Positions 1 to 9,732 are shown, counted from the stretch's first letter. The stretch is DNA of 64,000 nucleotides from Microbispora rosea (GCF_900156315.1 NZ_FTNI01000001.1:434001-498000); one strand, 5' to 3'. A program made the numbers and translations. Notes: a model not told the origin generated them from the letters alone.

Positions 1-1
1 G

Positions 2-2500
2 AACGAGATCGGCGTCATCCTCCAGATGGGCTTCCCGAGCTACTTCCTCGTGGTCGCCGACTTCATCATGTGGGCGAAGAACAACGGCATCCGGGTCGGT
101 CCCGGCCGTGGTTCGGCCGCCGGCTCGCTGGTCGCGTACTCGCTGGGCATCACCGACCTCGACCCGATCCCGCACGGCCTGATCTTCGAGCGGTTCCTCA
201 ACCCCGAGCGCGTCTCGATGCCCGACATCGACATCGACTTCGACGAGCGCCGGCGCGCCGACGTGATCCGCTACGTGACCGAGAAGTGGGGCGCCGACAA
301 GGTCGCCATGATCGCCACGTTCGGCACCATCAAGGCGAAGGCGGCCGTGAAGGACGCCGGCCGCGTCCTCGGTTACCCGTACGCGCTGGGCGACCGCATC
401 TCCAAGGCGTTCCCCCCGGCGGTGATGGGCAAGGACATCCCGCTCTCGGGCATCTTCGACTCCGACCACCCGCGCTACAACGAGGCGGGCGAGCTGCGCA
501 AGCTGTACGACGAGGACGTCGACGTCAAGGCGACGATCGACCTCGGGCGCGGCCTGGAGGGCCTGATCCGGCAGACCGGCGTGCACGCCGCGGGCGTCAT
601 CATGTCGGCCGAACCGCTGACCGACCACATCCCGATCATGCGCCGCGACTCCGACGGCGCGATCATCACGCAGTTCGACTACCCGACCTGCGAGACGCTC
701 GGCCTGCTGAAGATGGACTTCCTGGGCCTGCGCAACCTCACGATCATCGACGACTGCCTGAAGATGATCGAGGGCAACACCGGGAACAAGATCGAGCTGC
801 TGGAGCTCCCGCTCGACGACACCAGGACGTACGAGCTGCTGGCCAAGGGCGACACGCTCGGCATCTTCCAGCTGGACGGCGGCGGCATGCGCACGCTGCT
901 GCGGCTGATGAAGCCCGACAACTTCGAGGACATCTCCGCGGCCCTCGCGCTCTACCGGCCCGGCCCCATGGGCGCCAACTCGCACACCAACTACGCCCTG
1001 CGCAAGAACGGCCAGCAGGAGATCATCCCGATCCACCCCGAGCTGGAGGAGCCGCTCAAGGACATCCTCAACACGACCTACGGCCTGATCGTCTATCAGG
1101 AGCAGGTCATGGCCATCGCCCAGAAGGTGGCCAACTACACGCTCGGCGGCGCCGACCTGCTCCGCCGTGCGATGGGCAAGAAGAAGAAGTCCGAGCTGGA
1201 CAAGCAGTTCGAGTTCTTCGAGAAGGGCATGAAGGAGAACGGGTTCTCCGCCGCGGCCATCAAGGCCCTGTGGGACATCCTTCTCCCGTTCTCCGACTAC
1301 GCCTTCAACAAGGCGCACACCGCCGGATACGGCCTGGTGTCGTACTGGACCGCCTATCTCAAGGCCAACTACCCGGCCGAGTACATGGCGGCGCTGCTCA
1401 CCAGCGTCAAGGACGACAAGGACAAGTCGGCGCTCTACCTCAACGAGTGCCGCCGCATGGGCATCAAGGTGCTCCCGCCGGACGTCAACGACTCCGACTT
1501 CGACTTCACCCCGCGCGGCACCGACATCCGGTTCGGCCTGTCGGCCATCCGCAACGTCGGCGCGAACGTCGTGGACGGCATCATCGCGGCGCGCAAGGAG
1601 AAGGGCAGGTTCACCGACTTCAAGGACTTCCTGCGCAAGGTCCCCGCGATCGTCTGCAACAAGCGCGTCATCGAGTCGCTGATCAAATCGGGCGCGTTCG
1701 ACTCGTACGGGCACGTGCGCAAGGGCCTGCTGATGGTGCACGAGCAGGCCGTCGACGCGATCATCGACATCAAGAAGAACGAGGCGATCGGCCAGGACTC
1801 GCTGTTCGGCGCGATCGACGGCGCCGAGGACCAGACCTTCGACGTGCAGATCCCGCCGGGGGAGTGGGACAAGACGACGCTGCTGCAGTTCGAGCGGGAG
1901 ATGCTCGGCCTGTACGTCTCCGACCATCCGCTGTTCGGCGTCGAGCACATCCTGTCGTCGGGCGCCGACTGCTCGATCGCCGCGCTGCAGGACGACAGCC
2001 GCCCCGACGGGCAGGTCGTCACGGTCGGCGGCATCCTGTCGGGCCTGCAGCGGAAGGTGACCAAGAAGGGCGACACCTGGGTCCTCACCATGCTGGAGGA
2101 CCTGGAGGGCTCGATTGAGGTCATGATCTTCCCGTCCGCCTACCAGCTCTGCGCGACCGTGCTCGCCGAGGACGCGATCGTCTTCGTCAAGGGCAGGATC
2201 GACAAGCGGGAGGACGTCGCGAAGATCATCGCGATGGAGGTGACCGCGCCGGACCTGACGGCCGAGTCGGGCGGGCCGCTGGTGGTGAGCATGCCGATCA
2301 ATCGCTGCACGCCGCCTGTCGTCGGCCGGCTCAAGGAGGTGCTGACCACCCACCCCGGGACGACGGAGGTCCACCTTCAAGTGCACAACGGGCCGCGTAC
2401 CACGGTCATGCGGCTGGACGACCGGCTCCGCGTGAGCCCGTCGCCCGCCTTGATGGGCGACCTCAAACAGCTGCTCGGGCCGGCCTGCCTGGCCGGTTGA
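2..2500 (+). CDS. dnaE: DNA polymerase III alpha subunit, 3' part
   Basis: C-terminal 832 residues of the replicative DNA polymerase alpha subunit; the reading frame is open through base 1, so the gene starts outside the window. The palm motif [12 protein letters not shown] near the beginning carries catalytic aspartates, and [14 protein letters not shown] just before it is typical of bacterial DnaE. Finger and helix-hairpin-helix regions follow, then a C-terminal OB fold (around [18 protein letters not shown], roughly residue 670 of this fragment). The presence of the palm and later domains without the PHP domain fits about 350 residues lying upstream. The stop codon lies inside a perfect palindrome. 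Very confident in family; DnaE1 rather than the error-prone DnaE2 is inferred from the domain content. Confidence 0.96.
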   Translation, partial: NEIGVILQMGFPSYFLVVADFIMWAKNNGIRVGPGRGSAAGSLVAYSLGITDLDPIPHGLIFERFLNPERVSMPDIDIDFDERRRADVIRYVTEKWGADKVAMIATFGTIKAKAAVKDAGRVLGYPYALGDRISKAFPPAVMGKDIPLSGIFDSDHPRYNEAGELRKLYDEDVDVKATIDLGRGLEGLIRQTGVHAAGVIMSAEPLTDHIPIMRRDSDGAIITQFDYPTCETLGLLKMDFLGLRNLTIIDDCLKMIEGNTGNKIELLELPLDDTRTYELLAKGDTLGIFQLDGGGMRTLLRLMKPDNFEDISAALALYRPGPMGANSHTNYALRKNGQQEIIPIHPELEEPLKDILNTTYGLIVYQEQVMAIAQKVANYTLGGADLLRRAMGKKKKSELDKQFEFFEKGMKENGFSAAAIKALWDILLPFSDYAFNKAHTAGYGLVSYWTAYLKANYPAEYMAALLTSVKDDKDKSALYLNECRRMGIKVLPPDVNDSDFDFTPRGTDIRFGLSAIRNVGANVVDGIIAARKEKGRFTDFKDFLRKVPAIVCNKRVIESLIKSGAFDSYGHVRKGLLMVHEQAVDAIIDIKKNEAIGQDSLFGAIDGAEDQTFDVQIPPGEWDKTTLLQFEREMLGLYVSDHPLFGVEHILSSGADCSIAALQDDSRPDGQVVTVGGILSGLQRKVTKKGDTWVLTMLEDLEGSIEVMIFPSAYQLCATVLAEDAIVFVKGRIDKREDVAKIIAMEVTAPDLTAESGGPLVVSMPINRCTPPVVGRLKEVLTTHPGTTEVHLQVHNGPRTTVMRLDDRLRVSPSPALMGDLKQLLGPACLAG

Positions 2501-2522
2501 CCGGGCGCCCGGTCAACCGGCC
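2491..2522. terminator. 32-bp perfect palindrome at the dnaE stop
   Basis: GGCCGGTTGACCGGGC is followed directly by its exact reverse complement, giving a 16-bp inverted repeat with no spacer (effective loop about 4 nt). The dnaE TGA at 2498-2500 is inside the left arm. There is no U-tract, as is common for actinobacterial terminators. The next gene converges on it from the minus strand, so it may stop transcription in both directions. Confidence 0.75.
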
Positions 2523-2845
2523 GGCGACGTGACGAGGCGGGCCGCCGCGCGATCCGCCTCGCCGTACGTCGGCCGGGCCGGCCTCGGCGACAATCCCGGA
2601 GGCTGATCCCCGCCGGCTCGCGGCTCAGCCGACGTCGCGCCCGGGGGTGAGCACGTCATGGCGCGTGGTGGCCTCCTGGTGCCCCGCCGACAGCCGGGAC
2701 AGCTTCAACCACAACGAGACTGCACCGGGCTCGAAGTCGCGTTGTCCGTGGCGTCGTTCATTTCGCCCGCGAGCAGGTCCGCGCGTGTTCCCGAATTCGC
2801 CCCCACCACATCCCAGCGCAGGTGCGATCGTGACACGCGCGGCCC
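2523..2845. other. intergenic region between dnaE and the PBP gene
   Basis: About 320 bp between two convergent genes. Short open frames exist on both strands but none has a convincing ribosome binding site or a recognisable protein. I see no RNA gene here. Confidence 0.5.
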
Positions 2846-5725
2846 TCACCGGTGGGGCCGGTCCGGCCGCCCGCCGTGCGAGGCGCGCCGGCTCTTTCCG
2901 GCCGCGGCACCGGGCCGATGGCCGGACCCGGAGGGCCGGGCGGACCGAGCAGCCGAGGTGGAGCGCCCCTGCCGGTGTCCGCTCCCCGCCGCACCGGCAT
3001 AGGACCTGCGGGGCGGAACCGCCGCGCCGTGTCGTGTCGCGCCGTGTCGTGCCGTGTGTTGTGCCGTGCTGTGCTGTGCCGTCTCACGCCGGACCGCGGC
3101 ACGTCGGACCTTGGCTCCCGCCGTGGCATGTCCGGCCTTGGCACGTCCGGCCGTGACGCGTCCAGGGGCGGCGCGCTGGGTTCTGGCGTGCCGGACGGCG
3201 GGCCGTGCCGCTGGAGGAGCGGCGCGAGGTGGGGTCAGGCTCGCCCAGCCCGTCCTGCTCGCCGGCGCGCTGCCGGCGCCCCTGCGGAGTGGCGCACGGG
3301 GTGAGGAGCCACGGGCCGCCGTGTGGGCTCCGGTGGAGACCGGCGTGCCACGGGTGGAGCGGGCCGTACTGGATCGGGCCGTGGTGGAGTGCGCGGTGGT
3401 CGAGCGGTTCAGAGGGGCGGCGGCGGGGGCGGCCCGGGGGGCGGGGGGAGTGGTCCTGCCGCCTCCGGCCAAGGGACTGGTCCTGGCGCTGCCGGAAGCC
3501 GCCTCACCGCCGTTCGCCGCGCCGTCCGTCGCGTCCTGCGCGGAGGCGCTGTCGCCGTCGTCGTGCTTGTCGCGCTCGGCCTCTCGCTTCTTCTTCTCCT
3601 TCTTGCGCTGCTTCTCCAGCGCCTCCTTGAGCCCGGGCGTGAAGCCTCCGCCGAACCGGGCCATGTCGGGCGGGACGAAGCCGTACGCCGGGGTGTCCCG
3701 CAGGGCCGCGCGCATCGAGTCCACCCAGATCGGGCCGGGCAGCGAGGCGCCCTGCACCGCCCCGTAGTACCGGCCGCCGATGGTGACGCCGGTGAGCGGA
3801 TAGCGGTAGGAGCCGCGGATGTCGCCCACGCTGACGGCGGCGGCGAGGGCGGGCGTGTATCCGGCGAACCAGGCCGAGGTGTAGCCGTTGTTCGTGCCGG
3901 TCTTGCCCGCGACGGGCCGGTCGATGGACTGGCCGCGCATCGTGCCCTTGGTGAAGACTCCCGTGAGCACATGGCTCACCGCGTCGGCGACCGCGGGTTC
4001 GAGCGCGGTCACGCAGGCGGGCGGTGTCTCGGTGCGGGTGCCGTCGCGCTCCACGACGGCGGTGACGGCCATCGGCCGGCAGTAGCGTCCCCGGGCGGCG
4101 AACGCCGCGTACGCCGCAGCCACGGTCGTCGGGTCCATCTCGTTGGCGCCCAGCGTGAACGTCGGCACCTCGTGGAGCGGCGTGCCGTCCGCGCGCTTGA
4201 TGCCGAGCGACTTGGCCGTCTGCACGACGTCGCACAGGCCGACCTCGCGCTCCAGCCGCATGTAGAAGATGTTCACCGACTGCCAGGTGCCCATCTCCAG
4301 GCTCAACGGCCCGCCGCCGCCCTCGCCGCCCGCGTTGTGGATGACCGTGTTCGGGTCGTTGACGGCCTTGCCCGAGCAGTCGCGATAGCCGTACGACGGG
4401 ACGTACGCGCCGGGGATCGAGAAGCCGTCGCCGAACCGCATCCCCTGCTTGAGCGCGGTGGCCAGCGTGAACACCTTGAAGGTGGACCCCGCCTGCAGGC
4501 CGAGCCCGCCGCCGTGCGCGGTGTCGGCCGCCAGGTTGTAGGTGGTGCTGGGCCCGAGGTCGCGGTCGTGCGGGTTGCGCCCGTAGTGCTTGCTCACGGC
4601 CATCGCGCGGATGTGCCCGGTGCCCGGCTCGATCATCGTCTCCGACGCCACCTGGTTGTCGCGGGGCCTGACCCGCGCGGCGATGGCACGCTCCGCGGCC
4701 CGCTGCGCGACCGGGTCGATGGTCGTCCAGATGGTCAGCCCGCCGCGCTGCAGGCGCCGCTCCCGGTCGGCCCTGCTGTAGCCGAAGGCGGGGTTGGTGA
4801 GCACCTCGCGCTCCACGTACACGCAGAAGAAGGGGTGTGCGCTGCCCGCGCAGCCGCCGGGCTCGGGACTCAGGTGCAACTCAAGCGGCTCGGCCGTGGC
4901 GGTGCGCGCCGCGTCCTTGCCGATCATCCCGAGCTCCGCCATCCGGCCCAGGACCAGGTCGCGCCGGGTGCGCAGCCGGTCACGGTGCTCGTCGCCCAGC
5001 GAGGGATCGGTGTCGTACGGCGTTCGCACGGCACCGGCGAGCGTCGCGGCCTGCGTGAGCGTGAGGCTGGCGGCGTCGACGCCGAAGAACCGCTTGGCCG
5101 CCGCCTGGACGCCGAACGCCCCCGCGCCGAAGTAGGCGATGTTGAGGTAGCGCTCGAGGATCTGGTCCTTGGTGTATTTACGCTCCAGCGCCAGCGCGTA
5201 CCGCAGCTCGTCCAGTTTGCGGCGGAACGAGCGGACGAGCGCCTGCGCGCGCTCCTGCTCCGACTCGGCCTGGGTCAGCATGATGTTCTTGACGAGTTGC
5301 TGGCTGATGGACGAGCCGCCCTGCCGGATCCCGCCGGCCCGGGTGTTGGTGACGAAGGCACGCAGCGTGCCCTTGAGGTCCAGGCCGCCGTGCTCGTAGA
5401 ACCGGGCGTCCTCGATGGCCACGATGGCCTGGCGCATGACGGGGGCGACCGCGCTCAGCGGCACCGACTGCCGGTTCTGGTAGTAGAACTGGGCGATCTG
5501 GTGCCCGTTGCGGTCGAGCAGCCGTGTCACCTCGGGCAGCGGCTCCTCACGCAGGGGCGTGGGCAGGTAGGTGAGGGTGGACGCGGCGCTCCTGGCCGCC
5601 AGGCCGGCTCCGCCCACGAAGGGCATCACCAGCCCGGCGACCAGGGTGCCCCCGGCCGCGCCGCACATGCCCAGGGCGAGGACGGCGCGCCCGAGATTGA
5701 CGTGGCCGAGAAGACGAGAGGTCAC
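2846..5725 (-). CDS. bifunctional penicillin-binding protein (GT51 transglycosylase / transpeptidase)
   Basis: Class A PBP that polymerises and cross-links peptidoglycan outside the membrane. One N-terminal membrane segment (about residues 12-45) is followed by the GT51 domain with IEDARFYEHGG (catalytic Glu105) and RQGGSSISQQLVKN (134-147). The transpeptidase domain has STFK (Ser414-Lys417), SVN (483-485) and KTG (608-610). The start is GTG at 5725. After about residue 700 a charged stretch (KQRKKEKKKREAERDK) leads into a roughly 250-residue tail of Ala, Arg, Thr, Ser, Gly and His, part of it coded by short tandem repeats. Class A PBPs of actinomycetes often have disordered tails, but this one is long; a lost stop codon or frame error near 3.5 kb is an alternative. 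It lies downstream of murA in the same orientation. Confidence 0.93.
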   Translation of the reverse strand: MTSRLLGHVNLGRAVLALGMCGAAGGTLVAGLVMPFVGGAGLAARSAASTLTYLPTPLREEPLPEVTRLLDRNGHQIAQFYYQNRQSVPLSAVAPVMRQAIVAIEDARFYEHGGLDLKGTLRAFVTNTRAGGIRQGGSSISQQLVKNIMLTQAESEQERAQALVRSFRRKLDELRYALALERKYTKDQILERYLNIAYFGAGAFGVQAAAKRFFGVDAASLTLTQAATLAGAVRTPYDTDPSLGDEHRDRLRTRRDLVLGRMAELGMIGKDAARTATAEPLELHLSPEPGGCAGSAHPFFCVYVEREVLTNPAFGYSRADRERRLQRGGLTIWTTIDPVAQRAAERAIAARVRPRDNQVASETMIEPGTGHIRAMAVSKHYGRNPHDRDLGPSTTYNLAADTAHGGGLGLQAGSTFKVFTLATALKQGMRFGDGFSIPGAYVPSYGYRDCSGKAVNDPNTVIHNAGGEGGGGPLSLEMGTWQSVNIFYMRLEREVGLCDVVQTAKSLGIKRADGTPLHEVPTFTLGANEMDPTTVAAAYAAFAARGRYCRPMAVTAVVERDGTRTETPPACVTALEPAVADAVSHVLTGVFTKGTMRGQSIDRPVAGKTGTNNGYTSAWFAGYTPALAAAVSVGDIRGSYRYPLTGVTIGGRYYGAVQGASLPGPIWVDSMRAALRDTPAYGFVPPDMARFGGGFTPGLKEALEKQRKKEKKKREAERDKHDDGDSASAQDATDGAANGGEAASGSARTSPLAGGGRTTPPAPRAAPAAAPLNRSTTAHSTTARSSTARSTRGTPVSTGAHTAARGSSPRAPLRRGAGSAPASRTGWASLTPPRAAPPAARPAVRHARTQRAAPGRVTAGRAKAGHATAGAKVRRAAVRRETAQHSTAQHTARHGATRHGAAVPPRRSYAGAAGSGHRQGRSTSAARSARPSGSGHRPGAAAGKSRRASHGGRPDRPHR

Positions 5726-5777
5726 GGGATATCAGTGCGACCTCTGGCGTTTCTCCAAACCCAGCAGCCGCAAAGCT

Positions 5778-7082
5778 TTACGTAAGCCTGTTGATCTTCA
5801 ATCCGAGGGAGGTGAACTGTTCGAACGGCCTGTGGTAACCGCGTTCGATGTGGTTGACGCCGCGCAGGGTCGAGGTGCCCTCGGCCACGGCGGCGGCCAG
5901 CACGGCGGAGAACCCGGCGCGGATGTCGGGGAGTGTGACGTCGGCCCCACGCAGGTTGGAGATTCCGCGCACGACCGCCGAGTGCTTGGCGTTGGTGTCG
6001 TGGTAGCGGCACGCCGGTCCGCCCAGGCACTGGGCGAACACCTCGATCTCGCACCCCATCTTCTGCAGCGCGGGAACGTACACGAGCCGGTTCTCGAACA
6101 CCGTCTCGTGCAGCACCGACATGCCCTCGGCGCGGGTGAACAGCACCATCAGCGGCGTCTGCCAGTCCGTCATGAAACCGGGGTGGGTGTCGGTCTGCAC
6201 CGCCGCGGCGCGCAGGCCGTCCGGGGCGGAGGCGCAGAGCCAGTCGTCGGTTATCTCGAACCGCGCGCCCATCCTCGCCAGCGTGGTGATGGCGGTGACG
6301 AGCCGGTCCTGGTGGCAGCCGTGCACGCGCACCTCGCCGCCCGTCACCAGGCCCGCCACGAGGTAGGAGAACGCTTCGATGCGGTCGCCGGCCAGCCAGG
6401 TGGAGGCGCCGTGCAGCCGTTCGACGCCCTCGATGACGATGCGCCGGTCGGGGCTCAGCTCGATCATCGCGCCCATGCGCTGGAGGAACAGCGCCAGCTC
6501 CACCACCTCGGGCTCCATCGCCGCGCCCTTGATGACGGTCTTGCCCTCCGCCAGCACCGCCGTCATGAGGATCGTCTCGGTGGCGCCCACGCTGGGGTAG
6601 GGGAGCGTGATGCGGCTGCCGCGCAGCCGGGCCGCCTTGGCGGTGATGCCGTTGTCGCCGACCTCGATCTCCGCGCCCATCGACCGCAGCGCCTCGACGT
6701 GGAAGTTGACCGGCCTCCTGCCGATCGGGTCGCCGCCGACGAGGGGGACGAACGCCTCGCCCGCCAGGTGCAGCAGCGGGCCGAGCATCAGGATCGGGAT
6801 GCGGTTGAGCCCGGTGTACTCCTCCGGCACCCGCGGCCGTATCTCGGTGCCCCGCTCGATGGTGATCTCACCCGGGGTGATCTCCACGTGGATGCCGAGG
6901 GCTTCGAGCATGGCGGCGGTGAGCCCCACCTCGCCGACCTCGGGGGCGTTGTGTAGCGTGCTCGGACCCGTGCCGAGCATCGCGGCCACCATGTGTTTGG
7001 AGACCGCGTTCTTCGATCCCCGGACCTCCACGTCCCCCCGCAGGGGGCCGGACGGGTCGATCTGCCATACCTCTTCGCTCAC
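5778..7082 (-). CDS. murA: UDP-N-acetylglucosamine 1-carboxyvinyltransferase (MurA family)
   Basis: Transfers enolpyruvate from PEP to UDP-GlcNAc, the first committed step of peptidoglycan synthesis. The protein is 434 residues from GTG at 7082, chosen because AAGGAGG lies just upstream; an in-frame start 17 codons earlier lacks one. The SKNA motif (Lys24, Asn25) is present. The active-site loop reads GGDPIGRRPV, so Asp118 stands where most bacterial enzymes have the Cys that fosfomycin alkylates; the mycobacterial enzyme has the same Cys-to-Asp change. It sits directly upstream of the PBP gene, consistent with a wall-synthesis pair. A second MurA paralogue elsewhere in the genome is possible. 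Confidence 0.93.
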   Translation of the reverse strand: MSEEVWQIDPSGPLRGDVEVRGSKNAVSKHMVAAMLGTGPSTLHNAPEVGEVGLTAAMLEALGIHVEITPGEITIERGTEIRPRVPEEYTGLNRIPILMLGPLLHLAGEAFVPLVGGDPIGRRPVNFHVEALRSMGAEIEVGDNGITAKAARLRGSRITLPYPSVGATETILMTAVLAEGKTVIKGAAMEPEVVELALFLQRMGAMIELSPDRRIVIEGVERLHGASTWLAGDRIEAFSYLVAGLVTGGEVRVHGCHQDRLVTAITTLARMGARFEITDDWLCASAPDGLRAAAVQTDTHPGFMTDWQTPLMVLFTRAEGMSVLHETVFENRLVYVPALQKMGCEIEVFAQCLGGPACRYHDTNAKHSAVVRGISNLRGADVTLPDIRAGFSAVLAAAVAEGTSTLRGVNHIERGYHRPFEQFTSLGLKINRLT

Positions 7083-7170
7083 TCGGCCTCCTTGGCCCAC
7101 ACCGATGCCGTGTGTCCCCTGCACCCGGCTCAAGCAAGAGTAACGGGACCGGAGCCGATCACCACGTGGG

Positions 7171-7183
7171 TACTATCGGGACG
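7171..7183 (+). promoter_or_regulatory. -10 box TACTAT for a leaderless transcript
   Basis: TACTAT at 7171-7176 is followed by 7 nt and then the GTG at 7184. Transcription should start at or next to the start codon. No clear -35 is visible. Confidence 0.6.
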
Positions 7184-7675
7184 GTGCGGCATCTGAGGGG
7201 CAATCTGGCGGCGATCGGCCTTACCGTCCTCGTGCTCGCCGTCCTCGGGGTGGTCGCCGGATACGTGTGGTCGGCGCTCGCCCCCACTGCGCAGTACGTG
7301 CTGATCGACGGGACGCCGCATCTGGCCGATCCCGAGTCGCAGTCGCTCATCGAGGCCGACGGCTGGTTCGCCGTGGTCACCGGCGCGTTCGGCCTGGCCT
7401 GCGGAGTCGCGGGCTACGTGCTGTCGCGCAGGCGGCCGGTCGAGGTCCTCATCGGGCTCGCCGTCGGCGGACTGCTCGCCGGATACGTCGCGATGCTGGT
7501 CGGCGGCACGGCCAAGGGCGGGATCCAGGCGGCGGGACCGGACGGCTACACGACCACGACCTCGCTGGACCTGACCGCGCACGGCGTGCTGTTCGCCTGG
7601 CCGCTCCTGGCCACCGCGGTCTTCTGGGTCATCGAGTTCGCCGTGACCTACAACCAGAGGGGCGGCCCAGCCTAA
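7184..7675 (+). CDS. DUF2567-like integral membrane protein
   Basis: A 163-residue protein with about four hydrophobic segments: one at the N-terminus, then an extracytoplasmic loop (VLIDGTPHLADPES), then three further segments ending shortly before the C-terminus. The layout resembles actinobacterial DUF2567 proteins, whose function is unknown. I chose GTG at 7184 because the TACTAT box lies 7 nt before it; an upstream in-frame start at 7112 would put that box inside the gene. It is divergent from murA and overlaps the convergent amidase stop by 4 nt (7672-7675). Confidence 0.75.
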   Translation: MRHLRGNLAAIGLTVLVLAVLGVVAGYVWSALAPTAQYVLIDGTPHLADPESQSLIEADGWFAVVTGAFGLACGVAGYVLSRRRPVEVLIGLAVGGLLAGYVAMLVGGTAKGGIQAAGPDGYTTTTSLDLTAHGVLFAWPLLATAVFWVIEFAVTYNQRGGPA

Positions 7676-9084
7676 GCCCCGCCGCCGGGTCCGCCGAGGT
7701 CCGGCTCGGTCCGCCAGAAGCCGGTCGCCCGTTCGAAGGCGTGCCCGAGGCGCAGGACGTCCATGTCGGCCCACGGCCTGCCCACGATCTGCAGGCCGAC
7801 CGGGAGGCCGTCGGGCGTGAAACCGCACGGCACCGACATCGCGGGCGCGTGCAGCACGCTGATCCAGTAGCACGACCGCATCCAGGCCAGGTAGTCGGGC
7901 ATCTCCACCCCGGCCACCTGCGTGACGTACGGCTGCTCGACCGGGAACGGCGGCACCTGGCTGACGGGTGCCACCAGGAAGTCGTAGCGGCCGAAGAACT
8001 CGCGCATGCGGTGGAACAGGCCGGTGCGCAGCCGCTCGGCCCTGGCGAGGTCGGCCCCGGTGACCTTCCGCCCCTGCTCCACGTTCCAGGCCACGTTGGG
8101 GCCCACCTCGGGGAGGTCGCCGAAGTTGAGCGCGTAGTACCACGACCGGTAGACGCGGAACGCCTCCTCCGCGGCGGACAGGTCGAGGTCCACCCGCTCG
8201 ACCTTGGCCCCCAGCGCGGCCAGCGTCTCGGCCCCCCGCGCCGTCGCGGCGGCCGTGCGCGGGTCGACCGGGAGGCCGCCGAGGTCGGGGCTGAAGGCGA
8301 CGCGGACCCCGGCGAGGTCCATGTCGAGAGATCCCGCGAACGCCGAGCCGTCCTCGCGGATCGAGAACGGCGAGACCGGGTCGAACCCGGCGACGGCCGA
8401 CATGAACAGCGCCAGGTCGCCCGCGGTGCGGGCCATCGGCCCCGGCACGCTGAGCGTGAACCAGGCCGCCGTCGCCGACTTCGCCGGCACCCGCCCCGGG
8501 GTGGGCCGCAGTCCCGCCACATTGCAGAACGACGCGGGGTTGCGCAGTGAGCCGCCCATGTCGGAACCGTCGGCGAGCGGCACCATCCGGCAGGCCAGCG
8601 CCGCCGCCGCGCCGCCGCTGCTGCCGCCCGCGCTCTTCGACGGGTCGTAGGGGTTGCGGGTCGCCCCGAACACCTCGTTGATCGTGTGCGAGCCGGTGCC
8701 GAACTCCGGGGTGTTGGTCTTGCCCAGCGCGATCCCGCCCGCCTCGCGGATGCGCCGCACGAGCGGGTCGTCCTCGGTGGGGACGTGGTCGGCGAACGCC
8801 CGCGAGCCGTAGGTGGTGCGCACGCCGGCGGTGTCGGCGAGGTCCTTGTGCGCGACCGGGATGCCGTGCAGCGGGCCGTGCACCAGGCCGCGCCGCAGGT
8901 CCTCGTCGGCGCGTGCGGCCTGGTCCAGCGCACGCTCGGCGGTCAGCGTCACGACGGCGTTGACCCGCGGGTTCGCCTCCTCGACGCGCCGCAGGCACGC
9001 CTCGGTCAGCTCGACCGCGCTCACCTCGCGCGCCCGCAGCAGCGCGGCCATCTCCGTCGCGGTCAGATCGGCCAGCTCGTTCAC
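7672..9084 (-). CDS. amidase (amidase signature family)
   Basis: A 470-residue hydrolase of the amidase signature family, which cleaves C-N amide bonds with a Ser-cisSer-Lys triad. I see Lys80 (GIPVAHKDL), Ser155 in SAGGSSGGAAAALA, and the nucleophile Ser179 in GSDMGGSLRNPAS. Sequence alone does not give the substrate; it could be aryl-acylamidase-like or nicotinamidase-unrelated general amidase. It is not GatA-like in context, since gatB and gatC are absent. The start is GTG at 9084 with GGGGGAG just upstream. A 17-bp tandem duplication lies about 65-95 bp upstream. Confidence 0.9.
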   Translation of the reverse strand: MNELADLTATEMAALLRAREVSAVELTEACLRRVEEANPRVNAVVTLTAERALDQAARADEDLRRGLVHGPLHGIPVAHKDLADTAGVRTTYGSRAFADHVPTEDDPLVRRIREAGGIALGKTNTPEFGTGSHTINEVFGATRNPYDPSKSAGGSSGGAAAALACRMVPLADGSDMGGSLRNPASFCNVAGLRPTPGRVPAKSATAAWFTLSVPGPMARTAGDLALFMSAVAGFDPVSPFSIREDGSAFAGSLDMDLAGVRVAFSPDLGGLPVDPRTAAATARGAETLAALGAKVERVDLDLSAAEEAFRVYRSWYYALNFGDLPEVGPNVAWNVEQGRKVTGADLARAERLRTGLFHRMREFFGRYDFLVAPVSQVPPFPVEQPYVTQVAGVEMPDYLAWMRSCYWISVLHAPAMSVPCGFTPDGLPVGLQIVGRPWADMDVLRLGHAFERATGFWRTEPDLGGPGGGA

Positions 9085-9146
9085 GTCTCCCCCGTTCGGT
9101 GTGCTTCCCGGCCAGTCTCATGGCCGGTGAGCCGTACGGGCGATGG

Positions 9147-9180
9147 CAACAGTAGACAGGCTCCAACAGTAGACAGGCTC
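9147..9180. repeat. 17-bp perfect tandem duplication
   Basis: CAACAGTAGACAGGCTC occurs twice head to tail (9147-9163 and 9164-9180). Read on the minus strand, toward the amidase, each copy contains TACTGT, a possible -10 box. The last bases touch the stop codon of the YbaK-type gene (9179-9181). Confidence 0.85.
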
Positions 9181-9676
9181 AGAGCTTCGCGATGGGGGCG
9201 GTCACGGCCTGGGCGAGCCGGACGAGGTTGCCCGGCGCGGTCTCGATCTGCAGGCCGCGCCGTCCGGCGGAGAAGTAGATCGTCTCGAAGCCGAGCGCGG
9301 ACTCGTCCACCACGGTCGGCAGCCGCTTGCGCTGGCCGAGCGGGCTGATGCCGCCGACCACGTAGCCGGTGACCCGCTCCACCTTGGCCGCCTCGGCCAT
9401 CGCCGCCCGCTTGCCCTTCAGGGCCGCCGCGAACGCCTTGAGGTCGAGCTTGCCCGCCACCGGCACGACCGCGACCGCGAGGCCCGCCTCGGTCTCCGCC
9501 ACCAGCGTCTTGAAGATCCGCTCGTACGGCAGCCCGAGCGCGTCGGCCGCCTCCTCGCCGTACGCCTGGGCGTTCGGATCGTGGTCGTAGGGGTGAAGGG
9601 TGAACTCCGCCTTCGCCTGCGTGAGGGCGACCGTCGCCGGAGTGCTCTGGCCGCCCTTGCTCTTGGTCTTGCTCAC
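9179..9676 (-). CDS. ybaK: YbaK/EbsC-type Cys-tRNA(Pro) deacylase
   Basis: A 165-residue single-domain protein of the YbaK/ProX editing family, which hydrolyses Cys-tRNAPro misloaded by prolyl-tRNA synthetase. Family features include the STPAT start, KTLVAE in the middle, the segment AVVPVAGKLDLKAFAAAL, and GYVVGGISPLGQRKRLPTVVD, where the GGISPxG loop is characteristic. The frame is open upstream, but GTG at 9676 gives the family's usual length. A TAGGCT box 7 nt before it, with no Shine-Dalgarno, suggests leaderless translation. Confidence 0.93.
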   Translation of the reverse strand: MSKTKSKGGQSTPATVALTQAKAEFTLHPYDHDPNAQAYGEEAADALGLPYERIFKTLVAETEAGLAVAVVPVAGKLDLKAFAAALKGKRAAMAEAAKVERVTGYVVGGISPLGQRKRLPTVVDESALGFETIYFSAGRRGLQIETAPGNLVRLAQAVTAPIAKL

Positions 9677-9689
9677 GACGGCAAGCCTA
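9677..9689 (-). promoter_or_regulatory. -10 box TAGGCT for a leaderless transcript
   Basis: TAGGCT (minus strand, 9689-9684) lies 7 nt before the GTG of the YbaK-type gene. Confidence 0.6.
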
Positions 9690-9732
9690 GTGTGGAGGCT
9701 CCTCTCCGATCCGCCCCCGGCGGACGACCCCG

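Noticed and set aside
3323..5785. An 820-codon plus-strand open frame opposite the PBP gene.
   Set aside because: Shadow of the PBP; no domain or ribosome binding site, and the minus strand carries clear GT51 and transpeptidase motifs.
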